Assembly: GCA_030527205.1 (NCBI GenBank)
Contig: JAUNBG010000026.1
Location: 1-51,825, forward strand
From: Planctomycetia bacterium
GTDB taxonomy: Bacteria > Planctomycetota > Planctomycetia > Pirellulales > Thermoguttaceae
Direction of reading: 5' to 3'
Length of the DNA: 51,825 nt
Shown: piece by piece, positions 37,995 through 47,138 of the stretch
Layout: every line of letters starts with the position of its first letter
Position numbering within the stretch: position 1 is the stretch's first letter
Program-made: the position numbers and the translations under genes
Notes under the pieces: model-generated
Seen by the model: only the letters and a program-made list of their open reading frames with translations
The model's database searches: none
What the model was told of the DNA's origin: nothing

Positions 37995-40142
37995 TTAAGC
38001 GTTGTCATTGTTTTCCGCTTTTTCTTTCAAAAGAACGCGACGACTCAATTTTACGCGATTCTGGTCGTCAATGGCAATGACTTTGACGCGAAGTTTGTCG
38101 CCGATTTTACAAACGTCATGAATATTATCGACATATTGATCGGAAAGTTCGCTAATATGACAAAGACCGTCGCGTCCAGGAAGAATCTCGATAAAAGCGC
38201 CGAAAGTCTGAATGCTCGAAACAACGCCGTCATAAATTTTGCCGACTTCAACCGTTGCCGTCAATCGATTGATTTCGTTCAGAGCGGCTTGCGCGCTTTC
38301 CTGATCAATAGACGCTATATTGACCGTTCCGTCATTCGCGACTTCAATCGAAGCGCCGGTTGATTCCTGAATTCCTCGAATTGTTTTTCCGCCAGGCCCG
38401 ATCAGTATTCCAATTTTATCGGGATCAATTTTCGTTTTAAGCAGACGCGGAGCATAAGAGGAAATATTTTCGGCCGGTCGCGGAACGGCTTCAAGCATTT
38501 TGCGTAAAATGCCAATTCGAGCTTCCTTGGCTTGTTTAAGGGTTTTAAGAATAATTTCCTTGCTGATTCCGTCCGTTTTTAAATCGAGTTGAATTCCGGT
38601 AATTCCGTTTTGCGTTCCGGCAACTTTAAAGTCCATATCGCCGAAATGATCTTCATCGCCCATAATATCCGTAATCGTAATCCAACGCCCGTCTTCTTCT
38701 TTGACCAAACCGATTGAAATTCCAGCGACCGGATTGGAAATGGGAACGCCCGCCGACATTAATCCGAGGGTTGTTCCGCAAACCGTTGCCATTGAACTTG
38801 AGCCGTTTGACTCGAGAATGTCGGATATAATGCGAATTGTATAGGGGAATTCTTCCGGTTCGGGAAGAATCGGTTTGATGCTTCGCTCGGCAAGAGCTCC
38901 GTGCCCATATTCCCGGCGTCCTGTTCCGCGATTCGGTTTGCATTCGCCGACGGAAAAAGAGGGGAAATTGTAATCGAGCATAAATTTTTTCGTATATTCG
39001 TCAAAAAGACCTTCAACCCGTTGTTCATCTTTGGCTGTTCCAAGCGTTACAGTAATCAATGCCTGGGTTTCGCCCCGTTGGAAAATAGCGGATCCATGAA
39101 CGCGAGGGAGAACATTGATTTGGCATTCGATTGGACGAACTTCTTCAATGCCGCGACCGTCGAGACGCTCTTGGGATAAAATGATATCTCGAACAACGCG
39201 TTCTTCGAATTCATGCCAGGAGACTTCAAAAAGCTCCGAAGTAAAAACTTTGCCTTCGTTGTAAGCATTTTCATCGAACGTTCCGTTGGCTAAATCTTCG
39301 ACTTTTGCAATCAAATCCGATTCGGCTTCTTTTTTAACGGCAGCGCAAGCTTCAGCGCGGGCAAGTTTTCCTGACGTTTTCTTGGCGTCATGATATTGAT
39401 CATAATATTTTTGATAAATGGCCTGATAAAGAAGGTTGGTTGGAAGCGGCTTAAAGTCCATTTTTTCTGGTTTTGCCTTTTCCATCATTTCTGTTTGAAG
39501 TTCGCATATTTCCCGAATATATTGATGAGCGGTCAAAATGGCTTGATACATTTTGGGTTCAGGAAGTTCGCGGGCAAAACCTTCAATCATTAGAACGGAG
39601 TCTCTGTTTCCGGAAATAACGAGATCAAGTTCGCTATTTTCAAGTTGTTCAACCGCGGGGAAGGGGACGAATTCATTGTCGATCAAACCGAGTCGAACCG
39701 AAGCAAGCGGCCCGTTAAACGGAAGCGGACTTAACTCAACGGCCATTGCGGAACCATTCATTGCGAGAATATCTGGATCAATTGTCTGATCGGAAGCTAA
39801 AACGAGCGCTTGAATCTGAACCTCATTAAAAAAACCTTTGGGGAACAGAGGACGCATTGGGCGATCCATTAAGCGGGAGGTTAAGATTTCTTTCAGACCA
39901 GGGCGTCCTTCTCTTTTGATAAAACCGCCAGGAAATTTTCCTGCGGCGGCTGGGCGTTCTCGATAATCGCAGGTCAATGGAAAGAAGTCCGAGCCGGGTT
40001 TCGACGGCGCTGTTGTTGCCGCGCAAAGAACGACTGTATCGTCATAGCCAATGACGCAGCTTCCATGCGCTTGTTTGGCCCATTCTCCCGTTTCGATCCA
40101 TAAAAGTCGACCGCCGATTTTTTTTTCAACTCTAATTTTCAA
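37995..40142 (-). CDS. pnp: Polyribonucleotide nucleotidyltransferase (PNPase)
   Basis: This 715-residue 3'-5' exoribonuclease/phosphorylase performs RNA decay. The order is a first RNase PH core (about 10-145), an all-helical linker (150-300), a second catalytic RNase PH core (310-545, with FNFPSFSVGE-type and GRREYGHGALAER signatures), a KH domain with IGPGGKTIRGIQ (about 570-580), and an S1 domain (about 618-690, VGKIYDGVVSSIQTFGAFIEI in near-typical form). The protein is complete. The start is a TTG at 40142 (MKIRVEKKIGG), because this is where homology begins and AAAGG lies about 9 bases upstream; there is no alternative ATG. It follows rpsO in the same direction, a widely conserved pair, but with an unusually long 666-bp gap. 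Confidence 0.96.
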   Translation of the reverse strand: MKIRVEKKIGGRLLWIETGEWAKQAHGSCVIGYDDTVVLCAATTAPSKPGSDFFPLTCDYRERPAAAGKFPGGFIKREGRPGLKEILTSRLMDRPMRPLFPKGFFNEVQIQALVLASDQTIDPDILAMNGSAMAVELSPLPFNGPLASVRLGLIDNEFVPFPAVEQLENSELDLVISGNRDSVLMIEGFARELPEPKMYQAILTAHQYIREICELQTEMMEKAKPEKMDFKPLPTNLLYQAIYQKYYDQYHDAKKTSGKLARAEACAAVKKEAESDLIAKVEDLANGTFDENAYNEGKVFTSELFEVSWHEFEERVVRDIILSQERLDGRGIEEVRPIECQINVLPRVHGSAIFQRGETQALITVTLGTAKDEQRVEGLFDEYTKKFMLDYNFPSFSVGECKPNRGTGRREYGHGALAERSIKPILPEPEEFPYTIRIISDILESNGSSSMATVCGTTLGLMSAGVPISNPVAGISIGLVKEEDGRWITITDIMGDEDHFGDMDFKVAGTQNGITGIQLDLKTDGISKEIILKTLKQAKEARIGILRKMLEAVPRPAENISSYAPRLLKTKIDPDKIGILIGPGGKTIRGIQESTGASIEVANDGTVNIASIDQESAQAALNEINRLTATVEVGKIYDGVVSSIQTFGAFIEILPGRDGLCHISELSDQYVDNIHDVCKIGDKLRVKVIAIDDQNRVKLSRRVLLKEKAENNDNA

Positions 40143-40554
40143 ATTTTTACCTTTTCCTATGCAAAGGGGAATTGTCTTTATATTTTATCTATTTTGTTTT
40201 GTTTGTTTTTATATTTTATTATAATGTATTGCGACAAAAAAGAACAGGACGGAAAACGGGCATCGCAAAAATATTTTTGTTTTTATTATGAATTCTTGTT
40301 CATTTCAGCTTTGGGATATCTATTTTTGATCAAAAAAACAATAAAGCGATGAGTCGGAATGATTTTGAGTATTATTTCGCTTGACCAAATAATCTTTAAA
40401 GATTGTCATTGGGATAATTGAACGGAAAAAATCGTTATTATTGTTTATCGTCAAGCCTTTTGAAAATCCGGGTTCTTTGCTTGCAAACGCGACAACGACG
40501 CTCGGTTTACTGAGGGGAAACCCGTTTGTTCGGCTTAATTAAAAATAATAAAAA

Positions 40555-40590
40555 GGTTCCGGGACTTGAAACGGTTCAAAAATTGGAACC
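40555..40590. other. Two-tier inverted repeat upstream of pnp
   Basis: GGTTCC (40555-40560) pairs with GGAACC (40585-40590), and inside it TTGAA/TTCAA (40566-40570 with 40575-40579) forms an inner hairpin with loop ACGG. It could be an RNA structure of the pnp leader. No T-run follows on either strand. Confidence 0.4.
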
Positions 40591-40660
40591 CGGTTATGAC
40601 AAGGATTACTGAACCAGAATTTCAAATTGGAGAGAATGCTATTTCAAGACCGTTTTTATC

Positions 40661-40713
40661 ATCCTGTTTTCTTGCATTGAATTATGTTACGAAAACATGA
40701 AAGAAAACAGGAT
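40661..40713 (-). promoter_or_regulatory. Long stem-loop between rpsO and pnp
   Basis: A perfect 13-bp stem ATCCTGTTTTCTT/AAGAAAACAGGAT extends inward by three more pairs after one mismatch, leaving an apical region with an inner ATGTT/AACAT hairpin. It lies about 95 bp downstream of the rpsO stop and about 520 bp upstream of pnp. No T-run follows on the minus strand, so it is not a simple terminator. In E. coli a long stem-loop in the same gene interval is cut by RNase III and mediates PNPase autoregulation; an analogous role here is an inference. Confidence 0.5.
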
Positions 40714-40808
40714 TAACCAATAAAACATAGCATTGGTTTAAAGAATATTGTCAACAATGAAAAAATAACTTTCAATTAATAGGAGCGGAAGAATCCTTTG
40801 GATTCAAA

Positions 40809-41081
40809 TTATTTTCTGATTCCGAGACGTTTAATGACGTCAACATAACGGGATTGATCAATTCGTTTCAAGAAATCCAGCAAACGACGGCGGCGACTGA
40901 CCATTTGAAGAAGACCGCGACGGGTTGAAAAATCTTTTTTGTTTATTTTCATATGTTCTGTCAGAACGTTGATTTTTTTGGTCAAAAGCGCGATTTGAAC
41001 TTCGGGACTTCCGGTATCTCTTTCGTTTTTTCGATATTCAACGATAATGCTTTGTTTTTCGTCTTTGTTCATAATAGTCAT
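40809..41081 (-). CDS. rpsO: Ribosomal protein S15
   Basis: This 90-residue small-subunit protein binds the central domain of 16S rRNA. The sequence has the standard S15 order: TGSPEVQIALLTKKINVLTEHMK in near-consensus form, then KKDFSTRRGLLQMVSRRRRLLDFL and a C-terminal RYVDVIKRLGIRK. Three in-frame ATG codons exist (41090, 41081, 41072). I chose 41081 because AAGGA lies 8 bases upstream of it; 41072 is also possible. It precedes pnp. Confidence 0.95.
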   Translation of the reverse strand: MTIMNKDEKQSIIVEYRKNERDTGSPEVQIALLTKKINVLTEHMKINKKDFSTRRGLLQMVSRRRRLLDFLKRIDQSRYVDVIKRLGIRK

Positions 41082-41599
41082 TGAGGTCATCCTTTTCTTC
41101 GATTCTTGTCCGTCGCGAAATAAAAAATTTCAAACGACGTCTGAATCCGTTATGAGTTTTGTCTTTTGTTCCCTTTGTAACAAATGAAATTGAAACTAAA
41201 TTTAAACAAATTTAATTCTATCGAAAAGACTTCCTTTAACAAGGGGGCATTTTAAAAGTTTGCGAAAATCATTGTTTATTCGGTTTGCAAAATGACAGAC
41301 GAACAAACGAAAAATTGCGGACAGGGTTTGATTGATCCAATCATTTGAGTTTTGAATAACAATTGAAAGAAACTTGTCTGGTTTGATCTCGATCTTTTCT
41401 CTGGAAATAATTTGAAAGCAGACGTTTTTTCGAATCATTTGAATGTTTTTGTTGCTTCCTCTTGTAATGATTATTGAAGCTTGTTATAATTTTAATGTTA
41501 TTTTGACATCTTAACTTTAAGTTGGTTCGTTTGGGAGACAATTTTATTGTTGGAACAACGGAATAATAAAACAAAATATAAAAAACAGGAGTTTTATCA
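41082..41599. other. Divergent intergenic region between rpsO and asnS
   Basis: This 518-bp region separates divergent genes. A sigma-70-type promoter for asnS is annotated separately. Open frames on the minus strand have no ribosome binding site or family motif, and one of them runs into asnS on the opposite strand. Confidence 0.5.
41462..41490 (+). promoter_or_regulatory. Putative sigma-70-type promoter of asnS
   Basis: TTGTAA (41462-41467) and a perfect TATAAT (41485-41490) are separated by 17 bases, about 110 bp upstream of the asnS start. The -10 box is perfect and the -35 box matches 4 of 6 consensus positions. Confidence 0.55.
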
Positions 41600-43006
41600 A
41601 TGACAGAATCAATAGCGGAGCGTCTTTCCGTTGCGGATGCCCGCAAAGCGGACGCAATTGGCAAGACCGTTTTGCTCAAAGGTTGGGTTCGAACTCGACG
41701 CGATTCCAAAGTCGGATTTAGTTTTATTGAATTGAATGACGGGTCATCGTTCGGGAATATTCAAGTTCTTGCCTCGAAATCGCTCAATAATTATGATTCT
41801 GTTGTTAAAAATTTGAATACGGGTTGCAGTATTCGCGTTGTTGGGCTTGTTAAAGAGTCTCCCGGCGCAGGTCAGGCAACAGAAGTTGAAGCAACGGAAA
41901 TAGAGCTTTATGGCGCCGCTCCGTCCTCATATCCGCTTCAAAAGAAACGTCATTCGCTCGAATTTTTGAGGACAATTGCTCATCTTCGCTCTCGAACGAA
42001 TACATTTGGTGCCGTTGAACGAATTCGGAATCGGGTTAGCTTTTCGATTCATCAATATTTTCAAGAGCGCGGTTTCTTTTATGTTCATACGCCATTGATA
42101 ACCGCAAGCGATTGCGAAGGCGCAGGGCAAATGTTTCGCGTTTCAACAATCGATCCGTCCAATCCGCCTCGCAATGAGCAGGGAGAAATAGACTATTCGC
42201 AGGATTTTTTTGGCAAGCCAACTTATTTAACAGTCAGCGGACAGCTTGAAGGCGAGACTTTTGCTTGCGGCCTGGGGAAAATTTATACATTTGGCCCAAC
42301 ATTTCGCGCAGAAAATTCCAATACAACGCGTCATTTGGCCGAATTTTGGATGATTGAACCAGAAGCCGCGTTTTATGAACTCGAAGATAATATGGAATTG
42401 GCCGAAGGGCTTCTCAAACGAATCTTTTCTGACGTTCTTGAGTTTTGTCCGGAAGAGATGGCCTTTTTCAACAAGCAATTCGATACAACGCTCACAGAAA
42501 CGCTTCAGCATATTATTCAGAGCGATTTTGTTCGCTTGACTTATACGGAAGCGGTTGACATTTTAAAAACAAGCGGCAATTCTTTTGAATATAAAGTTGA
42601 ATGGGGCATTGACCTTCAAAGCGAACATGAGCGTTATTTAACGGAAGAACATTTCAAAAAGCCGGTTATTCTATATAATTATCCGCGTTCGATTAAACCG
42701 TTTTATATGCGAGTCAACGAAGACGGAAAAACTGTCCGCGCAATGGATGTTCTTGTTCCGAAAATTGGAGAAATCATTGGCGGAAGCGAACGGGAAACGG
42801 ACTTGGAAACCCTGCAAATCCGTATGGACGAACAAGGTCTTGAGAAAGCGAACTATTCCTGGTATGAAGATCTTCGACGTTACGGAACCGTTCCGCATAG
42901 CGGGTTTGGGCTCGGTTTTGAACGCGTAATTCAATTTGTAACCGGAATTGCAAATATTCGGGACGTTATTCCGTTTCCAAGAACTCCCGGCTCTTGCGAA
43001 TTTTAA
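41600..43006 (+). CDS. asnS: Asparaginyl-tRNA synthetase
   Basis: This 468-residue class II aminoacyl-tRNA synthetase charges tRNA-Asn. The N-terminal OB-fold anticodon-binding domain (about 20-110) includes [14 protein letters not shown] and FIELNDGSS. The catalytic domain has motif 2 ([20 protein letters not shown], seen as [12 protein letters not shown] and EFWMIEPE) and motif 3 ([19 protein letters not shown]). The terminal [14 protein letters not shown] is typical of AsnRS and separates it from AspRS. AGGAG lies 9 bases upstream of the ATG. Confidence 0.96.
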   Translation: MTESIAERLSVADARKADAIGKTVLLKGWVRTRRDSKVGFSFIELNDGSSFGNIQVLASKSLNNYDSVVKNLNTGCSIRVVGLVKESPGAGQATEVEATEIELYGAAPSSYPLQKKRHSLEFLRTIAHLRSRTNTFGAVERIRNRVSFSIHQYFQERGFFYVHTPLITASDCEGAGQMFRVSTIDPSNPPRNEQGEIDYSQDFFGKPTYLTVSGQLEGETFACGLGKIYTFGPTFRAENSNTTRHLAEFWMIEPEAAFYELEDNMELAEGLLKRIFSDVLEFCPEEMAFFNKQFDTTLTETLQHIIQSDFVRLTYTEAVDILKTSGNSFEYKVEWGIDLQSEHERYLTEEHFKKPVILYNYPRSIKPFYMRVNEDGKTVRAMDVLVPKIGEIIGGSERETDLETLQIRMDEQGLEKANYSWYEDLRRYGTVPHSGFGLGFERVIQFVTGIANIRDVIPFPRTPGSCEF

Positions 43007-43464
43007 TCCGTTTGAACTTTGTTTTCCGTTCAAAACGAAAGAAATGAATTCCCAATCAAACGTTGAAATTTAAAAATTTGTTCGAAAACGTCTATATTTT
43101 AAAATCTGTTGCAAGTTCCAACTCATTTGATTTGCAAGTCCGTCAAGCGAGGGCGAATTTTCCCCTTTTGTCGTCAATTGTTCGCTGATTTGCCTGAGTA
43201 TGACTTTAATTGGGTCGAAAAGAGATGACTTTTATTCACTTTTTTCATTTTTTTCAAAAAAAACGCTTTATTTTGCGGGAAATTGCAAAAAAACTATTGA
43301 CAATTTCCCTTGTTTATACGCATAATTAAACATTATCTGTCAAAGGATATATTGGGTAAATTATGTTTTTCAATTTTTATTAAAGAAATCTGTTTTATTT
43401 TGAAGACAGTTATTAATTTCCCCAAACTGTATTTTTACAAACTCGTAATTTAAAGGAACGAAAA
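43007..43464. other. Intergenic region between asnS and the HU gene
   Basis: This 458-bp AT-rich spacer contains a weak inverted repeat CGTTTGAAC/GTTCAAAACG right after asnS (43009-43037) with one bulge and no clear T-run, perhaps a poor terminator. A good promoter candidate lies further down. I see no gene. Confidence 0.45.
43297..43326 (+). promoter_or_regulatory. Putative sigma-70-type promoter of the HU-apbE unit
   Basis: A perfect TTGACA (43297-43302) is followed after 18 bases by CATAAT (43321-43326), about 140 bp upstream of the HU start codon. Confidence 0.55.
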
Positions 43465-43818
43465 ATGGCCAAAGAAAAAAAATGTTGCGGTTGCGCTAAA
43501 AAAGTTGAAGTTAAACCGTTAACGAAAACGCAAATCATTGCAGGAATTGCAGAAAAGGCAGAAATGACCAAAAAAGATGCAGCCAAAGCGTTGGATGCTC
43601 TTGCTGTCGTTATTGAAGAAAGCCTTTCCGAAGAAGGCGCTGGAAGTTTTACATTGCCAGGGCTTTTCAAAATAGAGAAGAAGCGCGTTGAAGCTCAACC
43701 AGCGAAAAAAGGAATTCGCAATCCTTTCAAACCGGGCGAATTAATGGATCGGCCTGCCAAACCAGCTCATAACAAAATCAAGGTCAAAGCTCTTAAGGGT
43801 TTGAAAGAAATGGCTTAA
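43465..43818 (+). CDS. HU-family DNA-binding protein with Cys-rich N-terminal tail
   Basis: This 117-residue nucleoid-associated protein starts with a short basic, cysteine-rich tail (MAKEKKCCGCAKKVE). The HU/IHF fold follows: helices from about 19 to 55 (TKTQIIAGIAEKAEMTKKDA) and beta arms including FTLPGLFKIEKKR and the DNA-contacting RNPFKPGE turn, where the conserved proline intercalates in other HU proteins. The C-terminal KIKVKALKGLKEMA is typical of planctomycete members. AAGGA lies 8 bases upstream. The three cysteines at 7, 8 and 10 are not part of the HU fold and could bind metal or form disulfides. The apbE gene follows after 4 bp. Confidence 0.9.
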   Translation: MAKEKKCCGCAKKVEVKPLTKTQIIAGIAEKAEMTKKDAAKALDALAVVIEESLSEEGAGSFTLPGLFKIEKKRVEAQPAKKGIRNPFKPGELMDRPAKPAHNKIKVKALKGLKEMA

Positions 43819-43822
43819 ACCG

Positions 43823-44902
43823 ATGAGGTTTAATTTGTTTATCCTGTTCTTCTTCCTTTTTTCTTCTTTTGTTGCCGCGAACGAACCTGAATGCAATCGT
43901 TTTGAGTTCCTTGAATCTAAAATGGGCGTTCCGGTTCGGATTGTTTTATTTGCAGAAAATGAAGCGTTGGCGCAACAAGGGGCCGATGCGGTTTATCGTC
44001 GTTTTGATGAGCTTAATGCGATCATGAGCGATTATGATCCGGAAAGCGAAATTGTTCAATTATGTCGAAAAAGCGACAGCGAAAATCGGGCGATTTTCGT
44101 TAGCCCGGAACTTCAAACAGTTTTAACGGCTTCTCGAGCTTTTAATGAATTGTCGGAGGGAGCGTTTGATATTACGGTTAGCCCTGTTGTCAAACTCTGG
44201 CGAAGAAGTCGAATGTTTAAAACGTTGCCTCCTTCGGCGAATCTTGAGCGAGCAAAAGAATTGGTCGGAAATAATAACTGGACGATTTCTGATAATCAGG
44301 TTCGAATATTGAAAAAAGGAGTTCGGTTTGATTTGGGAGGAATCGCGAAAGGTTTTGCTTTGGACGAAGCGTTAAAAGTTCTCGAAGATTTGGGAATCAA
44401 CAGCGTTTTAGTCGATGCGGGCGGCGATGTTCGCGTCGGGAATTCGCCTCCGGATAAAGAAGGTTGGACGATTGGAATCGCTTCTCTGGACGACGACGCA
44501 AAACCTGCTTTTTATATTTCGCTGAAAAATGCCGCTGTCGCAACTTCTGGCGATACATTTCAGTTCTTTGAAATCGACTCGGTTCGATATTCGCATATCA
44601 TTGACCCTCGTTCCGGAGAACCTTTGACTGGTCATTCCGTTATTTCTGTCATTGCTCCGAATGCGATAACGGCTGACGCGTTGGCTTCGGCTATGAATGT
44701 TCTCGAACCCGAAAAGAGTCTTTCGCTTGCTGAAAAGTTAGATCAAGTTGAGGTTTTGATTTTTCGTTTGAAAAATAATGAATTGTCGACAACCGATTTT
44801 GAGGTCTATTCAACTGATTTTTTTCATTCCTATTTGTCGGATAAAAATATAGAGGAATCCAATGGCATTGAAAATAATCGTTCGGTTGAAATAACTCCTT
44901 GA
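43823..44902 (+). CDS. apbE: ApbE-type FAD:protein FMN transferase, exported
   Basis: This 359-residue enzyme attaches FMN covalently to Ser/Thr of periplasmic or membrane flavoproteins such as Rnf/Nqr subunits. A signal peptide is present at 1-19 (FNLFILFFFLFSSFVAA). Conserved ApbE segments include SDYDPESEI, EGAFDITVSPV, FDLGGIAKGFALDEAL, DAGGDVR, ATSGD and HIIDPRSGEP, which contain the flavin- and Mg2+-binding residues. It starts 4 bp after HU and is probably co-transcribed with it. No obvious flavinylation target (Rnf/Nqr) is in the window. Confidence 0.93.
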   Translation: MRFNLFILFFFLFSSFVAANEPECNRFEFLESKMGVPVRIVLFAENEALAQQGADAVYRRFDELNAIMSDYDPESEIVQLCRKSDSENRAIFVSPELQTVLTASRAFNELSEGAFDITVSPVVKLWRRSRMFKTLPPSANLERAKELVGNNNWTISDNQVRILKKGVRFDLGGIAKGFALDEALKVLEDLGINSVLVDAGGDVRVGNSPPDKEGWTIGIASLDDDAKPAFYISLKNAAVATSGDTFQFFEIDSVRYSHIIDPRSGEPLTGHSVISVIAPNAITADALASAMNVLEPEKSLSLAEKLDQVEVLIFRLKNNELSTTDFEVYSTDFFHSYLSDKNIEESNGIENNRSVEITP

Positions 44903-45035
44903 ATAAAATTGATTTTCAACAGCGTTTGCTTTTCTGATGACGAATAAATTTCGTTGCGGCCTGTGAATTTTTGTAGCAAATAAGTTATTCGTAATTTATT
45001 TCAACTTTTTTATCTCAAAAGGAGATTAATGCTTT

Positions 45036-46140
45036 ATGCCGATTGAACGAGAATGGATTGATCGAGCGGAACAGATTCGCGAAGCCCTTGTCCAGTTAAA
45101 GGACTCTCTTTGACTATGACAGCAAAAAATCAGATATTTCGTCAATAGAAAAGGAGATGACCGCAGCAGGATTCTGGGATGATCCGGAAAAGTCGCAAAA
45201 TGTCGTTGGACGATTGAAAGCGCTTAAATCGTTAATCAAACCGATGGACGAAATTCTTGCGGAACTTGATGATCTCGCCATTTTAATTGAATTGGGGGAC
45301 GAAGATGCGGAAATGGCATCGGAAATCCCATCGAAATTGCAAGAAGTTGAAAAAACGCTGGAAAATCTTCAAATTTCGGCATTGTTAAATGGGCCATTCG
45401 ATACCAATAACGCCATTGTAACGATTAACGCTCGAGACGGCGGAACTGACGCCAATGATTGGGCGGAAATGTTGCTTCGTATGTATATCAATTGGGCGCA
45501 AAGTCAGGATTTTTCCGTTGAAATTCTGGATCGTCAGGATAATGAGGAAGCCGGAATCAACAGCGCCAGCATTCTTGTTAAAGGACCAATGGCTTATGGG
45601 TATTTGAAGGGCGAAATTGGCATTCATCGTTTGGTTCGAATCAGTCCTTACAACGCCGAGCATAAACGACAAACCAGTTTTGCTGCCGTTGACGTTTCGC
45701 CTGAAATTGATGATTCGATTAATGTTGAGCTTCGAGATGAGGATATTCGAGAGGACGTTTTTCGCGCGAGCGGCGCAGGCGGGCAGCATGTCAATAAAAC
45801 ATCGAGCGCCATTCGTTTAACTCATATTCCGACCAATACAGTTGTTCAATGTCAGAACGAACGAAGTCAACATAAAAATCGAGCAATGGCGTTAAAAATG
45901 TTGAGAGCTCGAATTCTTCAACGAGAAGAAGAAAAGCGAGAACAAAAAATGGCCGAAAAATATAAAAATATGGCGAAGGTCGGTTTTGGTTCTCAAATAC
46001 GCAACTATTTTCTTCATCCAGAGCAGCGGGTCAAGGATTCGCGAACAGGTTTTGCAAACGGAAATTTTCATGACGTTCTCGGCGGAAATATTCAACCGTT
46101 TATGGATGAATATTTGCGTTGGCGCGTTAAAACCGATTGA
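45036..46140 (+). CDS. prfB: Peptide chain release factor 2 with programmed +1 frameshift
   Basis: RF2 recognises UGA and UAA stops. The zero frame starts at ATG 45036 (AAGGAG 11 bases upstream) and encodes 25 codons, ending in CTT followed by in-frame TGA at 45111-45113. The frame resumes one base later at GAC 45112, giving a 367-residue protein (family about 365). The GGQ peptidyl-hydrolysis motif is at 248-250 (GAGGQHVNKTSSA). The stop-codon recognition tripeptide, SPF in the family, reads SPY here (203-205). The rest is typical (QCQNERSQHKNRAMALKML). The first 25 codons would be missed if only the long frame beginning at 45157 were called. A strong terminator follows at 46159-46209. Confidence 0.95.
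45098..45114 (+). promoter_or_regulatory. RF2 autoregulatory frameshift site
   Basis: AAAGGA (45098-45103) acts as an internal Shine-Dalgarno-like element and is followed by the slippery CTT TGA C (45108-45114). In many bacteria low RF2 allows pausing at this UGA and +1 slippage on CUU, so synthesis is self-limiting. Sequence and spacing match the known arrangement closely. Confidence 0.92.
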
Positions 46141-46158
46141 CGTTTCTTTTGGAGAACG

Positions 46159-46209
46159 CCAGTTTTCAAAACGGGGCGAATTGTCCCGTTTGACTGGTTG
46201 TTTTTTTTT
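46159..46209 (+). terminator. Strong Rho-independent terminator of prfB
   Basis: AAACGGG/CCCGTTT (46169-46175 with 46185-46191) plus an outer CCAGT/ACTGG stem form a long bulged hairpin. It is followed by TTG and nine consecutive T's (46201-46209). The DUF1080 gene starts 28 bp later with its own ribosome binding site. Confidence 0.88.
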
Positions 46210-46236
46210 GTTTTATGTTACAGAAAGGGAATCGTT

Positions 46237-47058
46237 ATGATAAAACGATTTTTGGACTTGTTATTCTTTTTTTTGTTGGGAATATTATTGAACGAAACAA
46301 TTTTGGCGCAAGACCAAACGGATCAGGAACCGCAGACCGTTACTGAAACGCTGGAATTATTCAATGGTCAGGATTTGAGCGGCTGGTATCCGTTTCTTAA
46401 AGGCCGTCAGCCTGGCGAAGATCCGAATGGCGTTTTTTCTGTTCAAGACGGGTTGATTCGCGTTTCAGGAGAAGAGTTCGGCTGCATAACGACAAACAAC
46501 GCTTTTGAGAATTATCGGATTATTCTTGAATTCAAATGGGGCGAAAAGACTTGTTTGGGACGGGAACTTAAGGCTCGCGATTCCGGTTTGCTGATTCATT
46601 CTGTTGGAAAAGACGGCGCTTTTGGCGGAAGTTGGAAATATTCCATTGAATGCAATATTATTGAAGGGGGCTTGGGCGATTTCATTGTCGTCGGTAATCA
46701 AAGCGACGATTATTCCATTTCAGCCAATGCGGCGCCGGAAAAAGTTGAAGGTTGCTTTGTTTGGCAGAAAGACGGTCAACCGCAGACAATCAATGCCGGT
46801 CGCATTAACTGGTTCGGACGCGATCCGGATTGGAAAGACATCAAAGATTTTCGAGGTCGAAATGATTTGGATCGTCCGCATGGCGATTGGAACAAGATCG
46901 AATTAATTGCTCAAAACGACAAAATTGATATTTATGTCAACGACATCCTTGTTAATCAATGTTTTAATGCGAAGCCTTCCGCCGGGCAAATACAGATTCA
47001 ATCGGAAGGAGCCGAAATCTTTTTTCGTCGCATAACGCTTCTTCCGCTTGAAAATTGA
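46237..47058 (+). CDS. Secreted DUF1080 protein (3-keto-disaccharide hydrolase family)
   Basis: This 273-residue exported protein has a signal peptide (about 1-22, LLFFFLLGILLNETILA) followed by one DUF1080 concanavalin-like beta-sandwich. Family marks include ELFNGQDLSGWYPF at the start of the domain, GLIRVSGEEFGCI, RARDSGLLIH-type (KARDSGLLIHSVG), GDWNKIELIAQNDKIDIYVND and the terminal IQSEGAEIFFRRITL. Some members hydrolyse 3-keto-glycosides, often next to Gfo/Idh/MocA-type enzymes. Here the nearest such gene is far away at 529. I chose the ATG at 46237 because GGGA lies upstream and the signal peptide starts there. Confidence 0.86.
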   Translation: MIKRFLDLLFFFLLGILLNETILAQDQTDQEPQTVTETLELFNGQDLSGWYPFLKGRQPGEDPNGVFSVQDGLIRVSGEEFGCITTNNAFENYRIILEFKWGEKTCLGRELKARDSGLLIHSVGKDGAFGGSWKYSIECNIIEGGLGDFIVVGNQSDDYSISANAAPEKVEGCFVWQKDGQPQTINAGRINWFGRDPDWKDIKDFRGRNDLDRPHGDWNKIELIAQNDKIDIYVNDILVNQCFNAKPSAGQIQIQSEGAEIFFRRITLLPLEN

Positions 47059-47138
47059 TCGAGAGCAAGACGTTTGTTGATTGACAAGTTTTCATGATTA
47101 ATGACAAAATGAAAAGGGAAAGTTTTTGACTTTTTGAA

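Larger units (their letters stand above)
40143..40808. other. Long structured intergenic region between rpsO and pnp
   Basis: This is a 666-bp untranslated gap between two genes that are usually close together. It holds two structured segments, annotated separately. No reading frame of interest is visible. It is likely transcribed as the pnp leader or may contain a second pnp promoter. Confidence 0.5.

Noticed and set aside
37917..38363. 148-codon plus-strand frame
   Set aside because: It is the antisense shadow of the pnp C-terminal part.
41202..41709. Minus-strand frames upstream of and into asnS
   Set aside because: Antisense or AT-rich intergenic frames without ribosome binding site or motif.
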